From UBA11524 sp963590165 (GTDB lineage: Bacteria > Bacillota > Clostridia > Christensenellales > Aristaeellaceae), in the NCBI GenBank assembly GCA_963590165.1, contig CAVANO010000045.1, positions 178,920 through 242,919 on the forward strand: a stretch of DNA of 64,000 nucleotides. Reading direction: 5' to 3'. Below, piece by piece: positions 1-7,908 of the stretch. The position numbers and the translations under genes were made by a program. The first letter of the stretch is position 1; every line of letters begins with the position of its first letter. The notes beneath the pieces are model-generated. The model made no database searches and was not told the DNA's origin. It worked only from the letters and a program-made list of their open reading frames with translations.

Positions 1-1
1 T

Positions 2-394
2 CAGCTACAGGCAGGGGATGTCCTGCTGCTTCTGGGTGATTTGGGTGCAGGCAAGAGCGAATTCACACGCGGACTTGCGCATGGGCTCGGTATACAGGGG
101 ACAGTGGCAAGCCCGTCCTTCACGATTCTGAACGTCTACGAGGACGGACGTGTGCCGCTGTACCATTTTGACTGGTATCGGTTGAACAGCGCAGAGGAAC
201 TCTACGAAATGGGCATGGATGAGTATCTTGGCGGTGACGGCATCGCGGTGGTTGAGTGGCCGAGTCAGTGTCCGGAGGCGATTCCGGCGGATTATTTGGA
301 AATCAGCCTGACGCCGATGGGCGAGAGCGAACGCGAGATTACCATTACGCCGCGCGGAGGATTCCGCGAAATCAGCATGGAGGAACAAGAATGA
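2..394 (+). CDS. tsaE: TsaE, tRNA threonylcarbamoyladenosine biosynthesis ATPase (5' partial)
   Basis: The reading frame is open from base 2, so the N-terminus lies outside the window. About 130 residues are visible. The P-loop GDLGAGKS comes first, followed by ASPSFTILNVYE and the HFDWYRL segment, all typical of the small P-loop ATPase TsaE. TsaE works with TsaB and TsaD to install t6A37 on ANN-decoding tRNAs in the cytoplasm. The stop overlaps the tsaB start as ATGA (391-394), which implies translational coupling. tsaD is not in this window. Confidence 0.95.
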   Translation, partial: QLQAGDVLLLLGDLGAGKSEFTRGLAHGLGIQGTVASPSFTILNVYEDGRVPLYHFDWYRLNSAEELYEMGMDEYLGGDGIAVVEWPSQCPEAIPADYLEISLTPMGESEREITITPRGGFREISMEEQE

Positions 395-1092
395 AACTGC
401 TTGCGGTGGATACATCCGGTCCGGTGTGCGGAGTGGCGATTCTGACGGAGGATGGCATCCGGCATGAATGTGTCACGATGAATCACAAGACGCACTCGGT
501 CAATCTGCTGCCGATGATTGATCGCGCATTTCAGGCGACAGGGCTGACGATTCAGAACATGGATCGGCTGGCGGTTGTTGTCGGTCCGGGGTCGTTCACA
601 GGCGTCCGGCTGGGCGTCAGCACGGTGAAGGGGCTTGCACACGGCGCGAACAAAGCGTGCGTCGCGGTGAACGCGCTCGAAGCGATGGCACAGGGCATCA
701 GCGGCTTTGACGGCATCGTCTGCCCGATTCAGGATGCACGCGCAGGGCAGGTGTACGGTGCAGCTTTCCGTGTTGGCGGTGAACGGCCGGAGCGGCTCAT
801 GAAGGATCAGCCGTTGAAACTGGAAGAGTATGTCACGGAAATCAGTCGCTTAGGCGAACGATTCCTGTTCCTCGGCGACGGCATGCCTGTGCAGCGCGAG
901 AAAATTCAAACGCTGTTGGGTGACAAGGCCGTGTTTGCGAAGCCCATGCATGCATTCTTGCGGCCGTCGTCTGTTGCATATCTGGCGTCGCTTGAGGAAA
1001 ACACGGTTGATTACCTGACGCTGATGCCACTCTATCTCCGTGCCCCGAATGCAGCGCTGAACAAGAAGCTGACGGAGGGTCTTCATGCCTGA
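391..1092 (+). CDS. tsaB: TsaB, tRNA threonylcarbamoyladenosine biosynthesis protein
   Basis: This is a 233-residue protein starting MKLLAVDTSGPVCGVAI, the ASKHA-fold opening of TsaB, with the family motif VVGPGSFTGVRLG near residue 70. TsaB is the non-catalytic scaffold partner of TsaD in t6A synthesis. The start at 391 is chosen over an in-frame upstream ATG at 256 because it gives the normal TsaB N-terminus and sits in the ATGA overlap with tsaE. The 3' end overlaps rimI by 8 bases, so tsaE-tsaB-rimI form one coupled operon, a common Firmicutes order. Confidence 0.96.
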   Translation: MKLLAVDTSGPVCGVAILTEDGIRHECVTMNHKTHSVNLLPMIDRAFQATGLTIQNMDRLAVVVGPGSFTGVRLGVSTVKGLAHGANKACVAVNALEAMAQGISGFDGIVCPIQDARAGQVYGAAFRVGGERPERLMKDQPLKLEEYVTEISRLGERFLFLGDGMPVQREKIQTLLGDKAVFAKPMHAFLRPSSVAYLASLEENTVDYLTLMPLYLRAPNAALNKKLTEGLHA

Positions 1093-1585
1093 GCAGAGTG
1101 AAATCCGCATTCGCCGGATGACCATGGATGATGTGGATGGCGTATATGCGGTCGAAACAGCGTGCTTTGAGGATGCATGGAGTCGAGATGCCTTTGTGAG
1201 CGACATGAACAACCGCGTTGCACGGTATCTCGTGGCAGAATCAGATGGCAAAGTCATCGGTTATGCCGGCGCATGGGTCATTTTGGACGAAAGCCACATT
1301 ACGAACATTGCGCTGTTTGCGGAATACCGCGGGCAGGGCATCGGTAAGCGACTGACGGCTGCGTTGCTGCAGTACATCTCGAATCTTGGTGCTGCGTATG
1401 CGACGCTGGAAGTGCGCCGGAGCAACCTGATTGCGCAGAGCCTCTACCGTTCGCTTGGCTTTGTGCAACTGGGCGTTCGCAAGCGTTACTATACGAACAA
1501 CGGTGAGGATGCGCTGCTGATGGTTTGTGAGCACCTGCCGGCGGCTGACCCGGATTTCACCGAGGAAGAAACGGTATTTGAATGA
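1085..1585 (+). CDS. rimI: RimI-like ribosomal protein S18-alanine N-acetyltransferase
   Basis: This is a 166-residue GNAT acetyltransferase. The acetyl-CoA loop AEYRGQGIGKRL lies near residue 80, followed by ATLEVRRSNLIAQSLYRSLGF, the RimI signature region. RimI acetylates the N-terminal alanine of ribosomal protein S18. Its place directly after tsaB is the usual one. The family is broad, so the exact substrate is inferred from context. A terminator follows at 1593-1619. Confidence 0.93.
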   Translation: MPEQSEIRIRRMTMDDVDGVYAVETACFEDAWSRDAFVSDMNNRVARYLVAESDGKVIGYAGAWVILDESHITNIALFAEYRGQGIGKRLTAALLQYISNLGAAYATLEVRRSNLIAQSLYRSLGFVQLGVRKRYYTNNGEDALLMVCEHLPAADPDFTEEETVFE

Positions 1586-1592
1586 GACAATG

Positions 1593-1619
1593 ACGCTCGT
1601 CTATATGACGGGCGTTTTT
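1593..1619 (+). terminator. Terminator after tsaE-tsaB-rimI
   Basis: A 9-bp stem (1593-1601 with 1607-1615, one G-U pair) with a 5-base loop is followed by a short T run. Confidence 0.85.
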
Positions 1620-1635
1620 GCAAAGGAGGCGACTT

Positions 1636-2595
1636 ATGGCAACGATTTTGGTGACGCACGGCGTGCCGAGTGAGGGTTTTTCTCTGCTGCAAGGGCATAC
1701 AGTCATCATTCCTGCACCGCTGACATCGTTCACGGATGAACAGCTTGCTGCTTATATGCCTATGGCGGATGCGGTAGTTGCCGGCGGTCGGCTGACGGGT
1801 GACCTCATCCGCAAGGGGAGAAAGCTCAAAATCATCGCGAATTACGGGGCAGGGTATGACAGCGTGGATATTCAAACGGCGGCTGAATGCGGCGTGCCGG
1901 TCACGAATCTGCCGGATACGGTAGCGGAAAGCACGGCGGAGCTAGCCTTTGGTCTGATGCTGGCTGTATGCAGAAAAATCGGTGAAAGTACCATCCGCAT
2001 GCACAGTGAGGCACCGGAAGGGCTGTTCGGTATGGGGCGCAATATGGGGCACAATCTTCGCGGACAGACGCTGGGCATTCTCGGCTGCGGCAAAATCGGG
2101 CAACGACTGGCGGAAATGGCATCAGCATTCGGCATGCACGTGGTGGGCTTCAGTCGGCACGGTGTGCATCATCCGTGCATCGAGAGCGTAACGAGGGAAG
2201 AACTGCTGACGCGCTCGGATATCGTGTCGCTGCATTGTCCGCTGACGGATGACACGCGCGGCATGGTCAGCAGAAAAGTACTTTTCTCCATGAAGCGAGG
2301 TGCAATCCTGATTAACACGGCACGCGGCGGACTGGTGGATGAAGAAGCACTTGCGGAGGCAATCCGCCGCGGTCAGTTGTCGGGAGCTGGGCTGGACGTG
2401 TATCCGGACGAGCCGCATGTCCCGGAGTGCCTGCGTGCATTGCCGAACGTGGTGATGACGCCGCACATCGGCGCGAATACCGAGGAAGTGCGCAGACGCA
2501 TGGCAGAGGAGTGCGCACGGCAGATTCTGGATGCACTGGCCGGCAGACTGCCGGAACATGTTGTCAATGGGATTTCCACGCCAATTAGTTTGTAA
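1636..2595 (+). CDS. D-isomer-specific 2-hydroxyacid dehydrogenase
   Basis: This is a 319-residue NAD(P)-dependent oxidoreductase. The Rossmann motif GILGCGKIGQRL is in the middle. The catalytic Arg is in NTARGGLVDEEAL, the Glu in LDVYPDEPHVPE and the His in MTPHIGANTEEVR. The family reduces 2-keto acids to D-2-hydroxy acids (glyoxylate, hydroxypyruvate, phosphoglycerate and others); the substrate cannot be read from sequence. A start at 1636 is preferred to a TTG at 1618 because AAAGGAGG ends 7 bases before it and 1618 lies inside the preceding terminator. No C-terminal ACT domain is present, so it is not a classical long SerA. Confidence 0.9.
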   Translation: MATILVTHGVPSEGFSLLQGHTVIIPAPLTSFTDEQLAAYMPMADAVVAGGRLTGDLIRKGRKLKIIANYGAGYDSVDIQTAAECGVPVTNLPDTVAESTAELAFGLMLAVCRKIGESTIRMHSEAPEGLFGMGRNMGHNLRGQTLGILGCGKIGQRLAEMASAFGMHVVGFSRHGVHHPCIESVTREELLTRSDIVSLHCPLTDDTRGMVSRKVLFSMKRGAILINTARGGLVDEEALAEAIRRGQLSGAGLDVYPDEPHVPECLRALPNVVMTPHIGANTEEVRRRMAEECARQILDALAGRLPEHVVNGISTPISL

Positions 2596-2611
2596 ATCCG
2601 CCTGCAAATGA

Positions 2612-2640
2612 TTGACATTCGGCTGCATTCGCGGTAAAAT
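2612..2640 (+). promoter_or_regulatory. Promoter of the phosphoribosyltransferase gene
   Basis: TTGACA (2612-2617) and TAAAAT (2635-2640) are separated by exactly 17 bases. Confidence 0.85.
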
Positions 2641-2643
2641 ATG

Positions 2644-2674
2644 TTGTAAAAGCGCTTGAAAAGGCGCCTTACAA
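2644..2674 (+). promoter_or_regulatory. 5' leader stem-loop
   Basis: TTGTAA (2644-2649) pairs with TTACAA (2669-2674), and GCGC pairs with GCGC inside it. The element sits at the predicted transcript 5' end. It has no T run, so it is more likely an mRNA-stabilising hairpin than a terminator. No purine riboswitch core was recognised. Confidence 0.5.
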
Positions 2675-2702
2675 TCTGTCAGAAGACAAAGGGGAAACGA
2701 AC

Positions 2703-3260
2703 ATGTTAGCGCATGAAATGACTATTGCAGGACTTAAGCGCGCCCTGCCGATTTGCCGCGTAAACGATGACCTTTATATCGCCGGTTTCGTGATTTTTGG
2801 CGACTGCGAGCTGACCATCGCCTGTGCGACGGAGCTGCTCAAGCGCGTGCCTGAATACGATTACATCATCACGGCGGAGTCGAAGGGTATTCCGCTGGCA
2901 TACGAAATGGCTCGTCAGCACGGCGACAAGAAGTGGTTTCTTGCGCGCAAGGGCGTGAAGGTGTATATGCAGAACGTTGTCGGCGTTGAAGTGAAGTCCA
3001 TCACGACCGCTGCGACGCAGAAGCTCTACCTTGACGGCGCGGATGCCGAGATGATGAAGGGCAAGCGTATCCTGATCGTTGATGACGTGATTTCCACAGG
3101 TGAATCGCTCAATGCACTCGAAGCGCTTGTCAATCAGGCAGGCGGTGAAATCGTGGGACGTATGGCGATTCTGGCAGAAGGCGATGCGCAGGATCGCAAG
3201 GATCTCGTTTACCTCGAGAAATTGCCGCTGTTCAATGCCAAGGGCGAAATCATCGGTTAA
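2703..3260 (+). CDS. Phosphoribosyltransferase, adenine-PRTase-like
   Basis: This is a 185-residue type I phosphoribosyltransferase. The PRPP-binding loop RILIVDDVISTGESL lies near residue 125, and YIITAESKGIPLAYEMA and FLARKGVKVYM precede it, as in adenine phosphoribosyltransferases. The expected reaction is purine base plus PRPP to nucleotide, in salvage or linked regulation. It is monocistronic, with its own consensus promoter and a terminator. The base specificity is inferred only; it could be a more divergent PRTase of unassigned substrate. Confidence 0.85.
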   Translation: MLAHEMTIAGLKRALPICRVNDDLYIAGFVIFGDCELTIACATELLKRVPEYDYIITAESKGIPLAYEMARQHGDKKWFLARKGVKVYMQNVVGVEVKSITTAATQKLYLDGADAEMMKGKRILIVDDVISTGESLNALEALVNQAGGEIVGRMAILAEGDAQDRKDLVYLEKLPLFNAKGEIIG

Positions 3261-3279
3261 TTGCATAATAACAAGAAGA

Positions 3280-3312
3280 CCTCCGACTGCATCAGCAGCC
3301 GGAGGCTTTTTA
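3280..3312. terminator. Terminator between convergent PRTase and GH13 genes
   Basis: CCTCCG (3280-3285) pairs with CGGAGG (3300-3305), and an inner CTGC/GCAG helix encloses an ATCA loop. T5 follows on the plus strand. Confidence 0.88.
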
Positions 3313-5082
3313 TTTGAGATTTCGGCAGATTCGGATGATTTCCATGCCGGTTGTGTCGGTCGGCTGACCAAGCGCGTCAAGCCCGTCTTTCATGCTGCGC
3401 GTGATGACGAGCGTGTCATCATCGCGGGCTTCGATGTCGCACCAGCCCAGCCGCAACAGTGCTGAATGCTGGCGATGACGCAGTTTGTTGCTGACATAGG
3501 CTGTCAGAGAAAGATCCTCGTGTCCCCACGGGAAGGCACGGCGATTCCATGGATCATGGCAGCCGGTCAGACCAGCCTCGTCGCCGTAGTAGATGGTGAC
3601 GCAGCCGGGCAGTGCGCACAGCAGGTCGATGCAGAGCTTATAGCGCTTGACTGCCGTCTCGTATTCCTCGACGCTCAGGCGAACATGCTGCTGATCTGCC
3701 TTGCTCAGCTCCTGACATTCACGTCCGGCGAGGATGTTCAGCACGCGGCAACGGTCGTGACTGCCGATGAGGTTCATCAGCGCATAGCGGAATTGTGCCG
3801 GATAGACCTCCTGCTGATGGCGGATGAGGCGCACGAAGTCAGATGCCGATTCCTTGCCCATCACGAAGTCCAGAATTGCCTGACGGACAGGGTAGTTCAT
3901 GACGCTGTCGAGCGTGTCGCCTGTGCAGTAGCAGCGCATCTGCCCGTAGGAAATCTTGTTGCTTGCGTCCTCCCATACTTCGCCCAGAACAACAGCTTCA
4001 GGATCGGCGTTTTTCGCGGCGGTGCGCAGCTTGCGCAGAAAGTCCATCGGAAGTTCATCTGCAACATCGAGCCGCCATCCGCAACTGCCTGCCTCAATCC
4101 AGCGCGGCACAATGCCCTCATGCGGCTGGAACATGAACTTCTGGTAGTCGGGATTATCCTTGCGCAGTTCCGGCAGAGACAGAATACCCCACCAGGCCTT
4201 GTAGTCATCCGGATAGTGGTTGAAGGTGTACCAGTCGTAGTAGGCGGAGGATTGCCCCTGATATGCGCCGAGCGTCTCGTAGTGCCCGAAGTGGTTGAAA
4301 TATACGCTATCCTCACCCGTGTGGGAGAATACGCCGTCGAGCATGACGCGCATGCCCTGCTCCTTTGCCGCATTGCAAAGCGCGGTGAATTCCTCGTTTG
4401 TGCCGCATAGCGGATCAATCTGCGTGTAATCGCCGGTATCGTAGCGGTGGTTGGAGCGCGCACGAAAGACGGGATTCAGGTAGATGATATCAATGCCGAG
4501 GCTCTTCAAATAGGGGAGTTTCTCCTGGATGCCGCTTAATGTGCCGCCGTAGAAATCAAGCTCCTGATATTTGCCGCCGCGCAGGTCGCCGACGCTGAGC
4601 AACTCCTCGTCCCAATCCTTGTGAAGATAGCGATCCTGCCGCGAATCAACGGACTGCGTCGGTGCACGGCGGAAACGATCGGGGAAAATCTGATAGATGT
4701 TTGCACCATGGAATGCTTCGGGCGTCTTGTAAGCCGGGTCGTATACCGTAATCTGGAACGATTCCGGCTCGCCGTGCTCGCAACATAGCCCGACGCCGCC
4801 GAGTTTGTCCGGCTGATTGCCATACCGCAGCGTCCGACCGTCCTTGCGGTAGATAATGAAGTAATACCAGAACAGACCGGGTTCTTTCGGCAGCGGAATG
4901 GCAATTTCCCAGACATGCTCTGCTGTCGGCAGCATGGCATAGCAAAGTTCTTCCGTCATCCACGTGCGGAGAACAACGCTTGTCGCTTCGTCACAGTGGA
5001 TGCGAATGAGAACGTTGCTGCCGGCAGGTGCCGGACCGGATGGATCGCGGTAAAACGCATCGTGCGAATTGTGCAGGATCAT
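3310..5082 (-). CDS. GH13 alpha-glycosidase (neopullulanase/cyclomaltodextrinase-like)
   Basis: This is a 590-residue cytoplasmic enzyme with no signal peptide. Residues 1-120 form a beta-sandwich-like N-terminal domain. GANIYQIFPDRF at 127 opens the TIM barrel. Conserved regions are MLDGVFSHTG (about 248), GWRLDVADE with nucleophile D339, VVLGEVWED with acid/base E368, and GSHD with D443. Such enzymes hydrolyse alpha-1,4 (and some alpha-1,6) links in maltodextrins, cyclodextrins or pullulan. It lies downstream of glgP, so release of sugar from glycogen limit dextrins is a reasonable role. The start at 5082 is preferred because an in-frame ATG at 5172 lies upstream of the glgP terminator. Confidence 0.88.
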   Translation of the reverse strand: MILHNSHDAFYRDPSGPAPAGSNVLIRIHCDEATSVVLRTWMTEELCYAMLPTAEHVWEIAIPLPKEPGLFWYYFIIYRKDGRTLRYGNQPDKLGGVGLCCEHGEPESFQITVYDPAYKTPEAFHGANIYQIFPDRFRRAPTQSVDSRQDRYLHKDWDEELLSVGDLRGGKYQELDFYGGTLSGIQEKLPYLKSLGIDIIYLNPVFRARSNHRYDTGDYTQIDPLCGTNEEFTALCNAAKEQGMRVMLDGVFSHTGEDSVYFNHFGHYETLGAYQGQSSAYYDWYTFNHYPDDYKAWWGILSLPELRKDNPDYQKFMFQPHEGIVPRWIEAGSCGWRLDVADELPMDFLRKLRTAAKNADPEAVVLGEVWEDASNKISYGQMRCYCTGDTLDSVMNYPVRQAILDFVMGKESASDFVRLIRHQQEVYPAQFRYALMNLIGSHDRCRVLNILAGRECQELSKADQQHVRLSVEEYETAVKRYKLCIDLLCALPGCVTIYYGDEAGLTGCHDPWNRRAFPWGHEDLSLTAYVSNKLRHRQHSALLRLGWCDIEARDDDTLVITRSMKDGLDALGQPTDTTGMEIIRICRNLK

Positions 5083-5133
5083 GGTGTCAACCACCCATTC
5101 ATCAAAAATACGGGCAAAAAATAGATAAGTACG

Positions 5134-5165
5134 GCAAAAAGTCCGAATTTCTCCGGACTTTTTGC
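5134..5165 (-). terminator. glgP terminator
   Basis: A perfect 12-bp inverted repeat (5134-5145 with 5154-5165), A-rich on one arm and T-rich on the other, so it can work on both strands. It separates glgP from the downstream GH13 gene. Confidence 0.88.
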
Positions 5166-5179
5166 TGTTCATTCGTAAA

Positions 5180-7639
5180 TTAGCGCTTTCCCTTCAGCGG
5201 ATCGAGGTGCCAAATGCGGTCGTTGTATTCGCGAATGGTGCGGTCGGAGGAGAAGACGCCGGACATCGCGGTGTTGATGACCGCCATGCGGTTCCACTTG
5301 TCCTTGTCGGCGTAATCCGTGTTGATGCGGCGCTGTGCCATGGAGTAGGAACCGAAGTCCTTGAGGACGAAGTACGGGTCTGCCATGTTGCCCCAGTCGC
5401 CGATGAGCAGGCTGTGATAGAGATCCTGCAGCGCGCCGGGTGCATCAGGCAGCACGGTGCCGTCGATCATCTGCGTCATGGCAAGGCGCAGCTCCTGGTT
5501 CGTCTCGAAAATCGTCATCGGGTTGTAGTTCCGTTCGCGGTACATGTCCAGCACCGTATCGGAGCGCATGCCGAAGATGTAGATGTTGTCCATGCCGACC
5601 TGCTCGGAAATTTCGACATTCGCGCCGTCCATCGTGCCGATGGTGACGGCACCGTTCATCATGTACTTCATGTTGCCGGTGCCGCTGGCTTCCTTCGAGG
5701 CGGTGGACAGCTGCTCAGAAACTTCTGTCGCGGGAATCAGCACCTGAGCGCTGGATACATCGTAGTTCTCCAGGAAAACAACCTGCAGCATCTTGCTGGC
5801 ACGCGGATGCTTGGCGATCAGCGCAGAAATGCCGTTGATGAAGCGGATGATCTGCTTGGCGCGGTTGTAGCCGGGAGCTGCCTTCGAGCCGAAAATGAAC
5901 ACGCGCGGCTGCATGGTGAAGTTCGGGTCATTGACAATGCGGTTGTAGAGCACCAGCACATGCAGGGCGTTCAGCATTTGACGCTTGTACTCGTGCAGAC
6001 GCTTGGACTGCGCATCGAACATGAAGTCCGGGTCGACAATCACATTCTGCCGATCCTTGAGGAAAGCAGCGAGGCGTTCCTTGTTATGATGCTTGATGGC
6101 GGCGAACTTCTCGCGGAAGGCAGCGTCATCGGCATAGGGCGCCAGCTCGCGCAGCAACTCAGGCTCTTTAATCCATTTTGTGCCGATCGTGTCGCAAATC
6201 AGGCTCGTCAGTTCGGGATTGCAGGCCATGAGCCAGCGGCGGTGTGTGATGCCGTTCGTGATGGCGCTGAACTTCTCCGGCATGACCAGATAGAAGTCAT
6301 GGAACGTTTCAGCCTTGAGGATATCGCCGTGCAGCTGGCTGACGCCGTTGGTAGAGAACGTCATCGCGACGCACAGGTTCGCCATATGGATGTAGCCGTA
6401 TGCGATGATGGCCATGTGACCAACGCGTTCTGCCTGACCGGGGAAGAAATTCCACAGGCGTGCACAGAGGCGCTTGTTCATTTCGACCAGAATCTGGTAG
6501 ATACGCGGCAGCAGCGTTTTGACCATTTCCTCCGGCCATTTTTCAAGCGCTTCCGCCATGATGGTGTGGTTGGTGTACGCCATCGTCCGGCTGACAATCT
6601 GCTGCGCTTCGTCCCAGCCGAGACCTTCTTCGTCCATCAGCAGGCGCATCAGTTCCGGAATCGCCAGACCGGGATGCGTGTCGTTGATATGGATGACGAC
6701 CTTCTCCGGCAGCTTGCTCCAGTTCGTGCCGTTGAGCTTCTTGAAGTCCTTCAGGATATACTGAAGCGTGGCGGAGGTGAAGAAGTACTGCTGCTTCAAG
6801 CGGAGCAACTTGCCTTCGTAGTGGTTATCTTCAGGGTAGAGGATGTTCGAGATGGCTTCGGCCAGCTCCTTCTCCTCGGTTGCCTGTACGTAGTGGCCGT
6901 GGTTGAAGTCACTCAGGTCGATGCGCTTCGGCGCACGGGCACTCCACAGGCGCAGGCTGTTGACGGTCGAGGTGTCGTAGCCGACAAGCGGCATATCATA
7001 CGGAACGGCTTCGACCGTGTTGTAGCCGACATGACGGAAGGTTGTGCGGCCGTTTTCGTTCGCCATCTCGACGGAGCCGTTGAAATGCACCTCGCAGGCA
7101 TCCTCCATGACGGGCATTTCCCACACGTTGCCGTTGCCGAGCCAGTAGTCCGGCAGTTCAACCTGCTGTCCATCGACAATTTTCTGACGGAACAGACCGT
7201 ATTCATAGCGGATGGAGCAGCCCATGCTCGGCAGGTCAAGCGATGCCAGCGAGTCCATAAAGCACGCAGCCAGTCTGCCGAGACCGCCGTTGCCCAGCGC
7301 GGGTTCAGGCTCCTCGCGGAGCACCTTGTCCACATCGATCTGCAGTTCATCGAGTGCCTGCTTATAGGCATCGAGCGACACGAGGTTCAGAATGTTGGTA
7401 TACAGGCTTCTGCCCATCAGGAATTCAACGGAAAGATAGAATAGGCGTTTGCTGTTGTTTGTCTTGCGCTCTTCACGGGAAACCATCCATTTTTGCATGA
7501 TCTGGTCGCGGACAGTCGATGCAAGGGCACGATAAATCTGCCCATTGGAAGCTTCTTCGATCGTCCGTCCGTTATAGCGCTGCAGCTTGCCGATAATGGA
7601 AGCTTTAATCGAGTCTTTATCAAAGGATGTCGTAGGCAT
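5180..7639 (-). CDS. glgP: Glycogen/maltodextrin phosphorylase
   Basis: This is an 819-residue GT35 phosphorylase of normal length. The pyridoxal-phosphate lysine is in EASGTGNMKYMMNG, followed by GTMDGANVEI. GNGGLGRLAACFMDS near residue 110 and VVIHINDTHPGLAIPELMR are also family signatures. It releases glucose-1-phosphate from alpha-1,4 glucan ends. The start at 7639 has AGGAGGATTTC directly upstream and replaces a longer frame reaching 7729, inside the promoter region. It is divergent from the CapD-like gene and followed by its own terminator. Confidence 0.97.
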   Translation of the reverse strand: MPTTSFDKDSIKASIIGKLQRYNGRTIEEASNGQIYRALASTVRDQIMQKWMVSREERKTNNSKRLFYLSVEFLMGRSLYTNILNLVSLDAYKQALDELQIDVDKVLREEPEPALGNGGLGRLAACFMDSLASLDLPSMGCSIRYEYGLFRQKIVDGQQVELPDYWLGNGNVWEMPVMEDACEVHFNGSVEMANENGRTTFRHVGYNTVEAVPYDMPLVGYDTSTVNSLRLWSARAPKRIDLSDFNHGHYVQATEEKELAEAISNILYPEDNHYEGKLLRLKQQYFFTSATLQYILKDFKKLNGTNWSKLPEKVVIHINDTHPGLAIPELMRLLMDEEGLGWDEAQQIVSRTMAYTNHTIMAEALEKWPEEMVKTLLPRIYQILVEMNKRLCARLWNFFPGQAERVGHMAIIAYGYIHMANLCVAMTFSTNGVSQLHGDILKAETFHDFYLVMPEKFSAITNGITHRRWLMACNPELTSLICDTIGTKWIKEPELLRELAPYADDAAFREKFAAIKHHNKERLAAFLKDRQNVIVDPDFMFDAQSKRLHEYKRQMLNALHVLVLYNRIVNDPNFTMQPRVFIFGSKAAPGYNRAKQIIRFINGISALIAKHPRASKMLQVVFLENYDVSSAQVLIPATEVSEQLSTASKEASGTGNMKYMMNGAVTIGTMDGANVEISEQVGMDNIYIFGMRSDTVLDMYRERNYNPMTIFETNQELRLAMTQMIDGTVLPDAPGALQDLYHSLLIGDWGNMADPYFVLKDFGSYSMAQRRINTDYADKDKWNRMAVINTAMSGVFSSDRTIREYNDRIWHLDPLKGKR

Positions 7640-7724
7640 GGAAATCCTCCTCACTTTTGAAAGGGGTTTAACGGCAAATGCCTGCATCAGCGATCGGAAA
7701 AAGCAGTTTGCCACCCGAGGAACA

Positions 7725-7753
7725 ATCATACCACATTATCAAAAAAAAGACAA
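7725..7753 (-). promoter_or_regulatory. glgP promoter
   Basis: On the minus strand TTGTCT (7748-7753) and TATGAT (7725-7730) are 17 bases apart. An A8/T8 tract lies in the spacer. Confidence 0.65.
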
Positions 7754-7845
7754 GGGCAGGGATGCTGACGAAAATCCGAAAAAACTGCGAAATGTGCACA
7801 AAAACAAGGGAAAAGCAGCAACCCGCGGAAAATCCGACGAATTGC

Positions 7846-7874
7846 TTGCAATTGCGGGTTGCGTGGCTTATAAT
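7846..7874 (+). promoter_or_regulatory. Promoter of the CapD/PglF-like gene
   Basis: TTGCAA (7846-7851), a 17-base spacer and TATAAT (7869-7874). Confidence 0.8.
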
Positions 7875-7908
7875 GAGAACGTTATTTCAATGAAGAAGGA
7901 GCTTCTGC

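Noticed and set aside
2641..2702. Purine riboswitch in the phosphoribosyltransferase leader
   Set aside because: The leader is about 60 bases with one simple hairpin; no three-way junction or conserved purine core is seen.
5162..7444. 760-codon open frame on the plus strand
   Set aside because: It is antisense to glgP, has no start signal, and its composition (His/Val/Arg-rich) is that of a high-GC shadow frame.
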